A DNA stretch of 64,000 nucleotides. Source: Pseudacidovorax sp. RU35E. Its GTDB lineage: Bacteria > Pseudomonadota > Gammaproteobacteria > Burkholderiales > Burkholderiaceae_C. Within the stretch, counting starts at the first letter, position 1. Every line of letters starts with the position of its first letter. Made by a program: the position numbers and the translations under genes. This document shows, in pieces, positions 38,627 to 49,819 of the stretch. The DNA is taken from positions 1 to 64,000 of the forward strand of contig NZ_FTMY01000012.1 in the NCBI RefSeq assembly GCF_900156165.1, in the 5' to 3' direction. A model generated the notes under the pieces. The model did no database searches. It was not told the origin of the DNA and worked only from the letters and a program-made list of their open reading frames with translations.

Positions 38627-39655
38627 TCAAGGGCGGGAAGAAGAGGAAGGCTCGGCCTGCGAGGCCTGCAGCAGCTGCGCATGGGCCTCGGGGGGATGGG
38701 CGACGAATCCGGGCAGGCGCGTCGCCGCCTGCTGCAGCGCATCGGCCAGGGCCTGTACCCGGCGGGTGATGGGCCGGCCCTGCGGCACCACGGCGCCGAA
38801 GAAGAAGGGGATGTGCACGTCCAGCGGCCGCACCTGCACGCCAGCCAGGGGCACGCCGTGCACCGTGAGCGGATCCAGCAGGGCGATGCCCAGGCCGGCG
38901 CGCACCAGGGCCTGGGCGTTGACGGAGGAATTGGTGTCGATGACGTCCGTGCCGCGCGCGCCGCCCTCGCCTGCCGATGCGCTTTTACCGGTTGCGGCGA
39001 CGTCGGTGGCGGCACGGCCCAGGAGCGCGTCGATGCGGTGGCGCAGCCGGAAAGGGTTGCTCAGCGTGACCAGCCGGCGCCCCGCGAGTGCGGCGGCGGG
39101 CACGACGTCGCGCGCGGCCAGCGGATCGCCGTCGGGCAGCACGGCCATGCAGGGCGCCTCGCCGATCCACAGCACCTGCAGCCCGCGGTGTTCCAGCGGC
39201 AGGCTGGAGACGCCGAGCTGCACCGCGCCGGCCAGCACCGACTCCATCACCCGCTCAGGCGAGCCACTGACCAGGCGCACCGCGCCGGTGCCCTCGCCCG
39301 CTTCCAGTGCCTGCAGGGCCGCCGGGACGAGGCCCAGCGCTGCGGCCGAGGTGGCGGCCAGCACCAGCGGCTGGGCGCCGCCGCGGCCGATCTCGTCCAC
39401 CCGCTGCTGCAGCCGGCGCCAGTCGCCCAGCAGTTGTTGCACCTCCTCGAAGAGCTGGAAGCCCTCCGCCGTCGGCGCCACGCGGGGCCCGTGGCGGGTG
39501 AAGAGCGCATAGCCGGCCGCCGCCTCCAGCTCGTGGATCAGGCGGGTGACGGCTGGCTGTGAGCGGTCGAGCAGGCGCGCCGCGCCCGTGATGCTCCCGG
39601 AGGACATCACGGCGGCGAAGGCGTCGAGCTGGCGAATATCGAGGTTCTTGATCAT
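38627..39655 (-). CDS. LysR-family transcriptional regulator (first gene of ABC importer operon)
   Basis: A 342-residue LTTR with an N-terminal helix-turn-helix (LDIRQLDAFAAVMSSGSITG, then AARLLDRSQPAVTRLIHEL) and an effector domain (LVLAATSAAALGLVPAAL onward). Unlike most LysR genes it is codirectional with its likely targets, just 13 bp upstream of the oxidoreductase. It would then control its own promoter and the whole operon. An inverted repeat lies just upstream (39679-39694). Confidence 0.92.
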   Translation of the reverse strand: MIKNLDIRQLDAFAAVMSSGSITGAARLLDRSQPAVTRLIHELEAAAGYALFTRHGPRVAPTAEGFQLFEEVQQLLGDWRRLQQRVDEIGRGGAQPLVLAATSAAALGLVPAALQALEAGEGTGAVRLVSGSPERVMESVLAGAVQLGVSSLPLEHRGLQVLWIGEAPCMAVLPDGDPLAARDVVPAAALAGRRLVTLSNPFRLRHRIDALLGRAATDVAATGKSASAGEGGARGTDVIDTNSSVNAQALVRAGLGIALLDPLTVHGVPLAGVQVRPLDVHIPFFFGAVVPQGRPITRRVQALADALQQAATRLPGFVAHPPEAHAQLLQASQAEPSSSSRP

Positions 39656-39678
39656 CCGATTTGCGAATGATCAAGCAT

Positions 39679-39694
39679 GAAGCATGCAAGCTTC
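39679..39694. promoter_or_regulatory. Inverted repeat GAAGC-ATGCAA-GCTTC upstream of LysR operon
   Basis: A 5-bp perfect inverted repeat with a 6-bp spacer, centred about 30 bp upstream of the LysR start codon in an AT-rich part of the 174-bp region divergent from the endonuclease gene. The location suits autoregulation by LysR or control of the divergent gene. The symmetry is short, so chance cannot be excluded. Confidence 0.35.
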
Positions 39695-39829
39695 AAATAC
39701 TTTTATCGAGGAAGCTTATTCGGGGCTTCGCCGAGCGCGGCGGCTGGAAGGCGCTAGGGCCTGGTTGACGGCGGCGGGATTCCGCATGGCGCACCCTGCT
39801 GAGCCGGCCTCTTTAGACTCGCCGCCCTC

Positions 39830-40669
39830 ATGGCGAATCTAAACAAACGTTTCTTTCTTCTTTCATTCCCTTCACGCTTTACCGCCGCCCTGGTCGCTGC
39901 CGCACTGCTGGGCGCCTGCGGCAACGTCGACCGGCATACCCGCAGCACGCGGGGCAACCCGCCTGTCCCCACCGAGAAGGCCCCCACGCCGGCGGCCGAG
40001 GCGTCCACCCAGGATTTCGCGCGCTGTCCCCAGTTCTTCGCAGGCGGCCGCGCACCGGCCGTGGCCATCGGCGGCCAACTGCGCGCCCTGTGCTTCGACA
40101 ACTTCGCCGTGCTGCATTCCGGCGAGACGCGCACGCCCGTCTACGTGGCCGAGCGCCTGAACCGCGACCTGCTGCTGCGCGCCAAAAACGTGGAGCGGCA
40201 GGACCGCTTCTTCGCCGACGCCCGGCTGCCCTCGGCCGAGCGCGCCAGCCTGGACGACTACCGCGGCTCCGGCTTTGCACGCGGCCACATGGCGCCGGCT
40301 GCCGACATGCCCACGGCACGCGCCATGGCCCAGTCCTTCAGCCTGGCGAACATGGTGCCCCAGGACCCGCGGCAGAACAGCGGCCCGTGGGCCAAGGTGG
40401 AAGAGGACACCCGCAAGTACGTGATGCGGGCCCAGGGCGATGTGCACGTGATCACCGGTCCCGTCTTTGCCGACCAGCGGGCCATCGGCCCCAATGGCGT
40501 GCGCGTGCCCTCGCACCTCTTCAAGCTGGTGTACGACCCGGCCACCGGCAGGGCCTGGGCGCACTGGCAGCAGAACCGCCCCGACGCCAAGGTCAACACG
40601 CCACTGAGCTATGCAGCATTCCAGCAGTGGCTCCACCTGGACCTGCTGCCCGGCGTGAACGTGCACTGA
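39830..40669 (+). CDS. DNA/RNA non-specific endonuclease, lipoprotein
   Basis: A 279-residue NucA/NUC1-family nuclease. The N-terminus has a basic start and the lipobox LLGAC, with lipidated Cys30, followed by a short Pro/Thr-rich linker. The catalytic motif is YRGSGFARGHMAPAADM (Arg151, Gly152, His153; the classical DRGH is ARGH here), with the Mg2+ ligand Asn183 in VPQDPRQNSGPWAKVE. Exported, it would degrade external or periplasmic nucleic acid for nutrient use or defence. No inhibitor gene is adjacent, which fits an exported enzyme. Confidence 0.93.
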   Translation: MANLNKRFFLLSFPSRFTAALVAAALLGACGNVDRHTRSTRGNPPVPTEKAPTPAAEASTQDFARCPQFFAGGRAPAVAIGGQLRALCFDNFAVLHSGETRTPVYVAERLNRDLLLRAKNVERQDRFFADARLPSAERASLDDYRGSGFARGHMAPAADMPTARAMAQSFSLANMVPQDPRQNSGPWAKVEEDTRKYVMRAQGDVHVITGPVFADQRAIGPNGVRVPSHLFKLVYDPATGRAWAHWQQNRPDAKVNTPLSYAAFQQWLHLDLLPGVNVH

Positions 40670-40799
40670 CGACGGCGGACCGACCCACGGGCGGATTCCA
40701 CTGACTGGAACGGCCGGCTGGCCCGCCGCCCACGTGTCGCCTAAGCTGCTCTGCAGAACGGGTGCAGGCCAAGCATGCCTGCCCGACCAGGAGACATCG

Positions 40800-41792
40800 A
40801 TGGACATCCACGCCCCGAATCCACTGCTTCGCCGCCGCGCGCTGATCCAGGCCGCCGCCCTCGGCGCCGCCTGGCCCGCCGCCTGGGCCCAGGAGCCCTT
40901 TCCTTCCCGGCCGGTGCGCATCGTCGTGCCCTTCGCGGCCGGCGGGCCCACGGACCTGATGGCCCGCGCCATCGCCAAGGCCATGAACCAGTCCACCGGC
41001 CAGCCCTTCATCGTGGACAACAAGCCGGGCGGCGGCGGCGTGATCGGCATGAGCGAGATCGGGCGCAACCCGGCCGACGGCTACACGATGGTCATGCCCT
41101 CGATCCTGGCCGTGACCAACCCGGCGCTGATGCCGAATTACCCCTTCGACACGCTGAAGGACTTCAGCCCGGTCACGGTCGTCGGCTTCATTCCGCATGC
41201 GCTGGTGGTCAAGCCCGACTTCCCGGCCACCGATCTCCAGGGGCTGGTCAGGATGGGCAAGCAGACCCCCGGCAGCCTCTCGTATGCCTCGTCGGGCATC
41301 GGCACCTCCGCGCATCTGGCCGGAGCCCTGTTCGCACAGCGCGCGGGCATCCAGGCCACGCACGTGCCCTACCGCGGTGCCGGACCGGCCGTGCAGGACC
41401 TGCTGGGCGGGCGGGTGCAGTTCATGTTCCTGGACATGAGCAGTGCGCTCGGCCAGATCCAGGCCGGCAAGCTGCGGGCCCTCGCGGTGGCCCCGTCCAA
41501 GCGCTTCGAGGGACTGCCCCAGGTGCCCACCGTGGCCGAGCAGGGCTATCCAGGCTTCGACGTGCATGGCTGGTACGGCCTGCTCCTGAAGTCCGGCACC
41601 CCCGCGCCCGTGATCGACACGCTCTACAAGGAAGTGAAGGCCGCCCTGGCCGCGCCAGACCTGCGCGCCATGTTCAAGGCCCAGGGCATCGAGCCCGGCG
41701 GCATGCCGCCGGCCGAATACGGCGAGATCATCCGCAAGGACCTGGTGCAATGGCGCAAGACCATTGCCGAACTCGGCATCAAACTCGACTGA
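40800..41792 (+). CDS. TctC/Bug-family periplasmic receptor
   Basis: A 330-residue Bug receptor. The signal peptide contains LLRRRALIQAAALGAAWPAA, a Tat-like twin Arg with cleavage near A-W-A-Q. Family motifs are RIVVPFAAGGPTDLMAR, FIVDNKPGGGGVIGM and THVPYRGAGPAVQDLLGGR. The start has AGGAG a few bases upstream. The D-2-hydroxyacid dehydrogenase begins 8 bp after its stop, suggesting the ligand may be a 2-hydroxy or 2-oxo acid. Confidence 0.94.
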   Translation: MDIHAPNPLLRRRALIQAAALGAAWPAAWAQEPFPSRPVRIVVPFAAGGPTDLMARAIAKAMNQSTGQPFIVDNKPGGGGVIGMSEIGRNPADGYTMVMPSILAVTNPALMPNYPFDTLKDFSPVTVVGFIPHALVVKPDFPATDLQGLVRMGKQTPGSLSYASSGIGTSAHLAGALFAQRAGIQATHVPYRGAGPAVQDLLGGRVQFMFLDMSSALGQIQAGKLRALAVAPSKRFEGLPQVPTVAEQGYPGFDVHGWYGLLLKSGTPAPVIDTLYKEVKAALAAPDLRAMFKAQGIEPGGMPPAEYGEIIRKDLVQWRKTIAELGIKLD

Positions 41793-41799
41793 GACGCCC

Positions 41800-42780
41800 A
41801 TGCGCATCGCGATTCCAGACGACTACCAGGACTGCGTGCGCAGCCTGGCCTGCTTCGGCAAGCTGGCCGGCCACGAGGTCACGGTGTTCCACGACACGCT
41901 GAACGACACGGCCGCCCTGGCCGCGCGGCTTCAGGACTTCGACGCCGTCGTGCTCACCCGCGAGCGCACGCGCATCGGCGCCGCGTTGCTGGACCGCCTG
42001 CCCCGCCTGCGCCTCATCAGCCAGACCGGCAAGGTGGCCGGCCATGTGGATGTGGCGGCCTGCACCGCCCGCGGCGTGGCCGTGGCGGACGGGCGCGGTT
42101 CGGGCGCTGCGACGGCCGAGCTCACCTGGACGCTGCTGCTGGCGAGCCGGCGGCACCTGGTGGACGAGGCCAACCGCCTGCGGGCCGGTCTCTGGCAGGG
42201 CCACCTCGGCCAGCAGCTCTTCGGCCAGCGGCTGGGCATCTGGAGCTATGGCCGCATCGGCAGCCAGGTGGCGCGCTATGGCCGGGCCTTCGGGATGCAG
42301 GTCTGGGTATGGGGCCGCGAGGCCTCCACCGCGGCAGCACGGGCCGACGGCTTCGAGGTGGCCCCCTCGCGCGAGGCCTTCTTCGCCCAGAGCGATGCGA
42401 TCTGCCTGCATGTGCGTCTGGTGCCGCAGACCCAGGGCCTCGTCACCCGCACCGACCTGGCGCGCATGAAGCCGAGCGCGGTGCTCGTCAACACCAGCCG
42501 GTCCGAACTGATCGAGGACGGCGCATTGGTCGACGCGCTGCGCGCCGGGCGACCGGGCTTCGCCGCGGTGGACGTGTTCGATCAGGACACGGAGCCGCTG
42601 CAGGGCGGCCATCCGCTGCTGTCGCTGCCCAACGCCTTGTGCACGCCCCACATCGGCTATGTGGAGCGCGACAACTACGAGCACTACTTCGGCACGGCCT
42701 TCGACAACATCGTCGCCTTTGCCCAGGGGCAGCCGCGCAACCTCGTCAATCCCGAGGTGCTGGCCCCGCCCGCTGGCTGA
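41800..42780 (+). CDS. D-2-hydroxyacid dehydrogenase family protein
   Basis: A 326-residue NAD-dependent dehydrogenase of the 3-phosphoglycerate-dehydrogenase-like group. The nucleotide site LGIWSYGRIGSQVARYG has Trp-Ser where many members have GLG. Catalytic Arg is in VNTSRSELIEDG, the acidic residue in AAVDVFDQD (Asp where Glu is common), and catalytic His in TPHIGYVER. It reduces a 2-oxo acid or oxidises a D-2-hydroxy acid. It follows the Bug receptor gene by 8 bp and is probably its metabolic partner. Confidence 0.92.
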   Translation: MRIAIPDDYQDCVRSLACFGKLAGHEVTVFHDTLNDTAALAARLQDFDAVVLTRERTRIGAALLDRLPRLRLISQTGKVAGHVDVAACTARGVAVADGRGSGAATAELTWTLLLASRRHLVDEANRLRAGLWQGHLGQQLFGQRLGIWSYGRIGSQVARYGRAFGMQVWVWGREASTAAARADGFEVAPSREAFFAQSDAICLHVRLVPQTQGLVTRTDLARMKPSAVLVNTSRSELIEDGALVDALRAGRPGFAAVDVFDQDTEPLQGGHPLLSLPNALCTPHIGYVERDNYEHYFGTAFDNIVAFAQGQPRNLVNPEVLAPPAG

Positions 42781-42896
42781 TCCGACGCGGTCTGCACGGC
42801 AGGCGAAGCGCGGCCACGCTGGCGTCATTTTTGCTAGCCATGCTTCGCCGCCGCAGAGACATTTGCTCCAGCATGTCAATAAATCCTTAGCGTCAG

Positions 42897-42917
42897 CCGA
42901 AAGCATTCATCTTTCGG
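42897..42917. terminator. Stem-loop CCGAAAG-N7-CTTTCGG after the dehydrogenase gene
   Basis: A perfect 7-bp stem with a 7-nt loop, 117 bp downstream of the dehydrogenase stop and 82 bp before the small membrane protein. No T-run follows it, so it may be an mRNA 3' end, a weak terminator or a protein site. The rest of 42781-42998 shows nothing else convincing. Confidence 0.4.
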
Positions 42918-42998
42918 ATACGCTGCCGGCCTTTGCAATGAAGCATGCTGGGTTCGGCACCACGGCGGGGAGCTGGCCATCTGCGATGCGTGACGCCC

Positions 42999-43109
42999 AT
43001 GGATCACAAACAGTTTCGTGCCAAGCAACGTGCCAACCGGGTCGGCATGACCCTTCTCGCTCTGGCCGGGATCACGGTCGTCGGCGTGCTGATCGCGCGT
43101 CTGTTCTGA
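42999..43109 (+). CDS. 36-residue single-pass membrane peptide
   Basis: An ATG frame encodes MDHKQFRAKQRANRVG followed by one hydrophobic helix, MTLLALAGITVVGVLIARLF, and stop. A positively charged, hydrophilic N-terminus and a 17-20 residue hydrophobic segment are what small inner-membrane proteins look like (N-in). It lies alone between the dehydrogenase gene and the convergent MarR gene, 17 bp from the MarR stop. No strong ribosome site was seen. Function unknown; the amphipathic composition argues it is real, but conservation must be tested. Confidence 0.55.
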   Translation: MDHKQFRAKQRANRVGMTLLALAGITVVGVLIARLF

Positions 43110-43125
43110 CCGGTCCTTCGTCGCC

Positions 43126-43704
43126 TCAGCGTGGCGCCTTGCGGCTGGTGCGGGCCTTGGCCCCGGCACGATCGGCCGCAGCCTCGGCGGGCTTCTGGAC
43201 CAGGTGCACGCGTAGGCGGCCCAGGTGCTCGTACAGCGCCTCCTTGCTGGCCGCCGGCAGGTCCTGGAACATGGCGATCAGCCATTTCTCGTGCTCGGCC
43301 GCCATGGCGGCGAAGTCGGTGCGGCCCTTGTCGGTCAGGCACACGCGCCAGGAGCGGCGGTCCTCCGGGTCGTCGATCCGCTCCACCAGGCCTTCCTTCA
43401 CCAGCTGATCGGTCAGTCCCGTCACGTTGCCGCCCGTCACCATGAGGTAGCGCGACAGCACGTTCATGCGCAGCCCCTCCGGATAGCGGTCGAGCTGGGC
43501 CAGGTAGTCGAAACGGGGCAGCGTGGTGCCGAAGCGGGTGCGCAGCTGTTGGCGGATCTGCTGCTCGATCTGGGTACTGCAGGCGAGCAGGCGCAGCCAG
43601 ATCTTGGTGTCCAGGTGGTCGTCGGCCTGGGCACGGGCCTCCAGACCGATGTGTTCGTCGCCCAGCGATTGGACCAGGCGGAAATGCTTGGAATGGGTGG
43701 CCAT
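43126..43704 (-). CDS. MarR-family transcriptional regulator
   Basis: A 192-residue MarR protein. The winged helix spans TTLPRFDYLAQLDRYPEGL, MNVLSRYLMVTGGNVTGLTD and LVKEGLVERIDDPEDRRSW, with dimer helices on both sides and a basic tail (AGAKARTSRKAPR). MATHSK at 43704 is preferred to an ATG 30 bp upstream because AGAAGAAG precedes it. It lies at the downstream end of the ring-hydroxylating oxygenase cluster, and a MarR-like palindrome lies over the promoter at 55.4 kb. It probably senses the aromatic acid or its CoA thioester. Confidence 0.93.
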   Translation of the reverse strand: MATHSKHFRLVQSLGDEHIGLEARAQADDHLDTKIWLRLLACSTQIEQQIRQQLRTRFGTTLPRFDYLAQLDRYPEGLRMNVLSRYLMVTGGNVTGLTDQLVKEGLVERIDDPEDRRSWRVCLTDKGRTDFAAMAAEHEKWLIAMFQDLPAASKEALYEHLGRLRVHLVQKPAEAAADRAGAKARTSRKAPR

Positions 43705-43799
43705 GCTGTCTTCTTCTCTCTGTGGCACTGTCATTCGTTCTCGGGTCGGGTGAGCATAGCCGGGGGCGGCGGGCCCGGGCGGCGCGTCGGGATCGGCGC

Positions 43800-44585
43800 T
43801 CATCGCATGAGCCGCCCACCGTTCACGTCGAGCGTGGCACCGGTGATGAAGGCGCCCGCCCCCGAGGCCAGGAAGACGGCCGCGGCGCCGACTTCCTCCG
43901 GCTCGCCGAAGCGGCCCAGGGGAATGGCGCCCAGCAGCGCCTGTTGTCGGACTTCGGGCAGGCCGTCCAGGGCGGGGCTGCGGATGGCCGCCGGCGCCAG
44001 CGCATTGACGGTGATGCGATCGGGCGCCAGTTCGGTGGCGAAGCCCCGCGTGAGCGCGAGGATGCCGGCCTTCGAGGCGGCATAGTGAAGACCGGTGGCC
44101 GCGCTGGCCTGCTGACCGGCCAGCGACGCCATGTTGAGGATGCGCCCGCCCTCGCCGCGCGCGCGCATGTGGGCGCCCAGCGCCCGGCAGCCCAGGAAGC
44201 AGCCGCGCAGGTTGACCGCCATGAGGGCGTCCCATTCCTCCACCGAGATGTCCCACAAGGGCGTGGAGGCCGTGCGTGCCGCGTTGTTGACCAGCACGTC
44301 CACGAAGCCATGCGCATCGCAGCCGGCCTGCAGCATCCGCTGCCAGCCGGCCTCGGTGGCGACATCGGCGACCACGGCGTGGGCCGCCAGGCCATCGGCG
44401 GCGAAGGCCGCGGCCACCTCCTGCACGGCGGGCTGCGAATCGGCCAGCACCAGCCGCGCGCCCGCTTCGCCCAGGGCGCGGGCGATGGCCAGGCCCAGAC
44501 CCTGCGCCGCGCCGGTCACCAGGGCCACCCGGCCGGCCAGCGCGGGCGCGGCAGCGAGGGCGACAGCGACGGGCGCGGCGGCCAT
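43800..44585 (-). CDS. SDR-family NAD(P)-dependent oxidoreductase
   Basis: A 261-residue classical SDR. The cofactor motif is VALVTGAAQGLGLAIA near residue 20, the NNAA motif is present (VLVNNAARTAS), the active-site Ser is in NMASLAGQQ, and YAASKAG supplies Tyr and Lys. Family length normal. It lies 2 bp after the CoA ligase and 95 bp before the MarR gene. A dehydrogenation of a cis-diol or hydroxyacyl intermediate in the oxygenase pathway is plausible; the substrate is not known. Confidence 0.92.
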   Translation of the reverse strand: MAAAPVAVALAAAPALAGRVALVTGAAQGLGLAIARALGEAGARLVLADSQPAVQEVAAAFAADGLAAHAVVADVATEAGWQRMLQAGCDAHGFVDVLVNNAARTASTPLWDISVEEWDALMAVNLRGCFLGCRALGAHMRARGEGGRILNMASLAGQQASAATGLHYAASKAGILALTRGFATELAPDRITVNALAPAAIRSPALDGLPEVRQQALLGAIPLGRFGEPEEVGAAAVFLASGAGAFITGATLDVNGGRLMR

Positions 44586-44587
44586 GC

Positions 44588-46195
44588 TCAGGCCCTGCGG
44601 GCGCGGGGCTGTGGCGGCCGCTCCCACGCGCTCGGCGTCACGCCGCGTTCGCGCAGCCTGTACTTCTGCACCTTGCCGTTCTCGGTGCGCGGCAGGTCTT
44701 CGACGATGTCGAACCAGCGCGGCACGGCGAAGTACGGCAGGCGCGCCTCGCACCAGTCGGCCAGCTCCTGCGGCGCGGGCGCCTGGCCCTCGCGCAGGAT
44801 CAGCGCGGCCATCACCTCGTCCTCGGCCAGCTCGGAGCGCACCGGGTACACGGCCACGGTCGCCACGGCGGGGTGGCTCTGCAGCACCTGCTCCACCTCG
44901 AAGGAGGAGATGTTCTCGCCACGGCGGCGGATCGCGTCCTTGATGCGGTCCACGAAGCGCAGGGCGCCGTCGGCCTCGCGCACCACGCGGTCGCCGGTGT
45001 GGAACCACAGGTTGCGCCAGGCCTCGACGGTCTTGTCGGGCATGTTGAAGTAGCCGCTGGCAAAGGCGTGCGGCTCGTGGGCGCGCAGCAGCAGCTCGCC
45101 GGCCTGGCCGTCGGGCAGTTCGGCATCGTGCTCGTCGGCCACGCGAGCCTCGAAGCCGGGCAGCACCCAGCCCATCACCCCGCCGCGCGGCGAGTCGGGC
45201 GCGGTGGCGATGACGAAGTTGGTTTCGGTGGAACCATAGCCTTCGAGCAGCCGCACGCCGGTGCGGGCCGCGAAGGCCTCGCCCGCCGCGCCCGGCACGC
45301 CAGGGCCCAGGCCGATGCGCACGCGGTGCTGGCGCTCGGCCTCGCCTTCCGGCTGCGCCAGCAGGATCGGCACCATGGCGCCCAGCAGGTAGACCACGGT
45401 GGCACCGCAGGCCTGCATGGCTGGCCAGAAACCGGAGGCCGAGAAGCGGCCTTCGAACACCACCTCGGCGCCCGACAGGCAGGCCTGCGCGAAGGTGTTG
45501 AGCGCATTGATGTGGAACAGCGGCAGCGTGGTGCACAGCACGTCGTCGGCCCGCACGCCCAGCACGCGCAGGCTGTTGACGCCCCACCAGTAGTACTGCG
45601 CATGCGGGCACAGCACGCCCTTGGACGGGCCGGTCGTGCCCGAGGTGTAGAGGATGGCGAGCGTGTCGGCCGGGCCGGTCTCTGCCGCGGCGACTTCTTC
45701 GCCGGGCGCGGGCCAGGCCTCGACGGTCAGCCCCGGCAGGTCGACGGCGGCCGCATCGCCCTCGCCTTGCAGCACCCAGATGCGCTTCAGCGACGTGCGC
45801 GCCAGGTCGGCCGTGGCCAGCCGGGGCAGGTACTGCGCCTCGATGACCAGCAGCTTCGCCTGGCTGTTCGCGAGGAAGTATTCGATCTGCGGCCCCATGG
45901 ACGCGGTGTTGACCGGCACCGCCACTGCGCCGACCCAGCCGCAACCGAGGAAGGCTTCCAGGAACTCCGGCCGGTTGCCCGCGAGGAGAGCGACGCGGTC
46001 GCCGCGCGCGATGCCCGCGGCCTGCAGCGCACCGGCCCGGGCCGCGGCCCGGTGCGGCACCTCGGCGTGCCGCCAGTGCTGGCCGCCGATGCGCACGGCC
46101 GGCGCGTCGCCGAAGCGCTCGGCCTGCCGCCGCAGCATCTGCGGCAGCGTGCGCTGCGCGACCGGCAGCAGCGCGTCGGCCTCAGTCCTCGTCAT
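44588..46195 (-). CDS. AMP-dependent acyl/aryl-CoA ligase
   Basis: A 535-residue adenylate-forming enzyme that activates a carboxylic acid as its CoA thioester. The phosphate-binding loop is [19 protein letters not shown], then [44 protein letters not shown] and the lysine in [17 protein letters not shown]. The start codon overlaps the LivF gene end by 14 bp, tying it to transport. An aromatic acid is a reasonable guess given the neighbours. Confidence 0.93.
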   Translation of the reverse strand: MTRTEADALLPVAQRTLPQMLRRQAERFGDAPAVRIGGQHWRHAEVPHRAAARAGALQAAGIARGDRVALLAGNRPEFLEAFLGCGWVGAVAVPVNTASMGPQIEYFLANSQAKLLVIEAQYLPRLATADLARTSLKRIWVLQGEGDAAAVDLPGLTVEAWPAPGEEVAAAETGPADTLAILYTSGTTGPSKGVLCPHAQYYWWGVNSLRVLGVRADDVLCTTLPLFHINALNTFAQACLSGAEVVFEGRFSASGFWPAMQACGATVVYLLGAMVPILLAQPEGEAERQHRVRIGLGPGVPGAAGEAFAARTGVRLLEGYGSTETNFVIATAPDSPRGGVMGWVLPGFEARVADEHDAELPDGQAGELLLRAHEPHAFASGYFNMPDKTVEAWRNLWFHTGDRVVREADGALRFVDRIKDAIRRRGENISSFEVEQVLQSHPAVATVAVYPVRSELAEDEVMAALILREGQAPAPQELADWCEARLPYFAVPRWFDIVEDLPRTENGKVQKYRLRERGVTPSAWERPPQPRARRA

Positions 46196-46915
46196 GGGTG
46201 CCGCCGCCCAGGTAGGTCGCGCGCACGCGCTCGTCGTCCGCGAGGGCCGCCGAGTCGCCCGAGAGGGCCACCTCGCCCGTCTCCAGCACGTAGCCGAAGT
46301 CCGAGCTTTCCAGCGCGGCGCGGGCGTTCTGCTCCACCAGCAGGATCGAGACACCGTCCTCGCGCAACTGGCGCACGATGGACAGGATCTCCTGCACGAT
46401 CAGCGGTGCCAGCCCCAGGCTGGGCTCGTCGAGCATCAGCAGGCGCGGCGCGGACATGAGTGCGCGGCCCACGGCCAGCATCTGCCGCTCGCCGCCCGAG
46501 AGCGTGTCGGCCCGCTGCCCGCGGCGCTCGGCCAGGCGCGGAAAGCGCGCGTACACGCCGTCCAGGCGCTGGCGCAGCGCGTCCGAGCGCAGGCGGCGCG
46601 AATAGGCACCCAGGCGCAGGTTGTCCAGCACGGTGAGCTCGCCGAAGAGCTCGCGCTTCTCCGGCACCAGGCACAGGCCGCGCTCCACGCGCGATTCGAC
46701 GTCGAGCCCGGCCAGGTCCTCGCCCTCGAAGCGGAGGGTGCCGCGCGAAGGCAGCAGGCCCATGGCCGCGGCCAGCAGCGTGGTCTTGCCCGCGCCGTTG
46801 GGCCCGATGACCGAGATGATCTGCCCCGGCTGCAGGGCCAGCGAGACACCCCGTACCGCCTCGACCTGGCCGTAGCCCACGTGCAGGTCGGCGATCTCCA
46901 GCATGGGCGTACCGC

Positions 46916-46919
<4 letters not shown>
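46182..46919 (-). CDS. livF: Branched-chain-type ABC transporter ATP-binding protein LivF
   Basis: A 245-residue ATPase. Walker A is [19 protein letters not shown], signature [17 protein letters not shown], Walker [18 protein letters not shown], then [13 protein letters not shown], typical of LivF. Works with the LivM-LivG fusion and LivH. In aromatic degraders, such Liv-type importers often carry benzoate-like or other aromatic acids rather than amino acids. Confidence 0.95.
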
Positions 46920-48699
<1,780 letters not shown>

Positions 48700-48703
<4 letters not shown>

Positions 48704-49755
48704 TGGTCGATCTCCTCGGCTTCTTCCTCGTGGTGGCGCGCCATGTACGAGCGCGCCATCAGCACCGGGATCAGCAGGCTGAACACGATCACGTCCTTGA
48801 GCGCCCCGCTCCAGAAGGAGGCGAAGCTCTCGATGATGCCCACGGCGAGCGCGCCGATGGCCGTCACCGGGTAGCTCACCAGCCCGCCGATGATGGCCGC
48901 GACGAAGGCCTTGAGGCCGATGATGAAGCCCGAGTCGTAGTACATGGTCGTCACCGGCGCGATCAGCACGCCGATCAGCCCTGCCAGCAGCGAGGCGCAG
49001 CCATAGGCCAGCAGCGCGGTACGTGCCGGGCGGATGCCCACCAGCCGCGCACCGGTGCGGTTGACGGCCGTGGCGCGCAGCGCCTTGCCGGTGACGGTGC
49101 GCTCGAACACCAGGAAGAACAGCCCGCTGAGCACGATGGCCGCACTCACCATCAGCACCACCTGGCCGCTGACCGTGAAGCCGTCGCCCAGGGTGAAGGA
49201 GGCCGAGGTCAGCGCACCGGTGCGCGAGCCTTCGGGCCCGAAGAACAGCAGTCCCAGGCCCGAGAGCAGGAAGTGCAGTGCCAGCGACACGATCAGCAGC
49301 ACCAGCCCCGAGGCATCGGCGATGGGCTGGAACACCACCCGCGCCAGCAGCGGTGCCACCGGCACCACCAGCAGCACCGACGCCACGATCTGCAGCGCCG
49401 CGGGCACGCCGGCCCGCGCCGCCGCCCATGCGATGGCGCACGGCACCAGCGGCAGCACGCCCCACAGCAGCAGGGCCTTCGGGATGTGCCGCGCCTCGCC
49501 CTTGCGCAGCAGGCTGCCCACTTCCGTGAGCAAGGCCAGCGCGGCCAGGAAGATCACCATGCCGATGGTGGGCGGCAGCTTGCCGGTCTCGAAGGCGGCC
49601 AGCGTCAGCGCGGCGAAGGCCGCGATGTCGCCGAAGGGCACGAACACCACCCGCGTGACCGAGAAGATCAGCACCAGTCCGATGCCGGCCAGCAGGTAGA
49701 TGGCGCCATTGGCCAATCCGTCCATGCCCAGGATGAGGGCCACGTCCCAGGTCAT
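48700..49755 (-). CDS. livH: Branched-chain-type ABC transporter permease LivH
   Basis: A 351-residue inner-membrane permease. Family motifs include MDGLANGAIYLLAGIGLVLI, VTRVVFVPFGDIAAFAALTL, the ATAVNRTGARLVGI loop and VTTMYYDSGFIIGLKAFVAA. It carries an additional helix-rich stretch near residues 60-125 and an acidic tail (HHEEEAEEIDQ). It pairs with LivM in the channel. The stop overlaps the fusion gene's start. Confidence 0.93.
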
Positions 49756-49819
49756 GATCGGGGGGTCCTTCGTGCGTTTGCGGTGGGCTGTGTCATCGGG
49801 TGCGCTCCCTGGATGGCAT

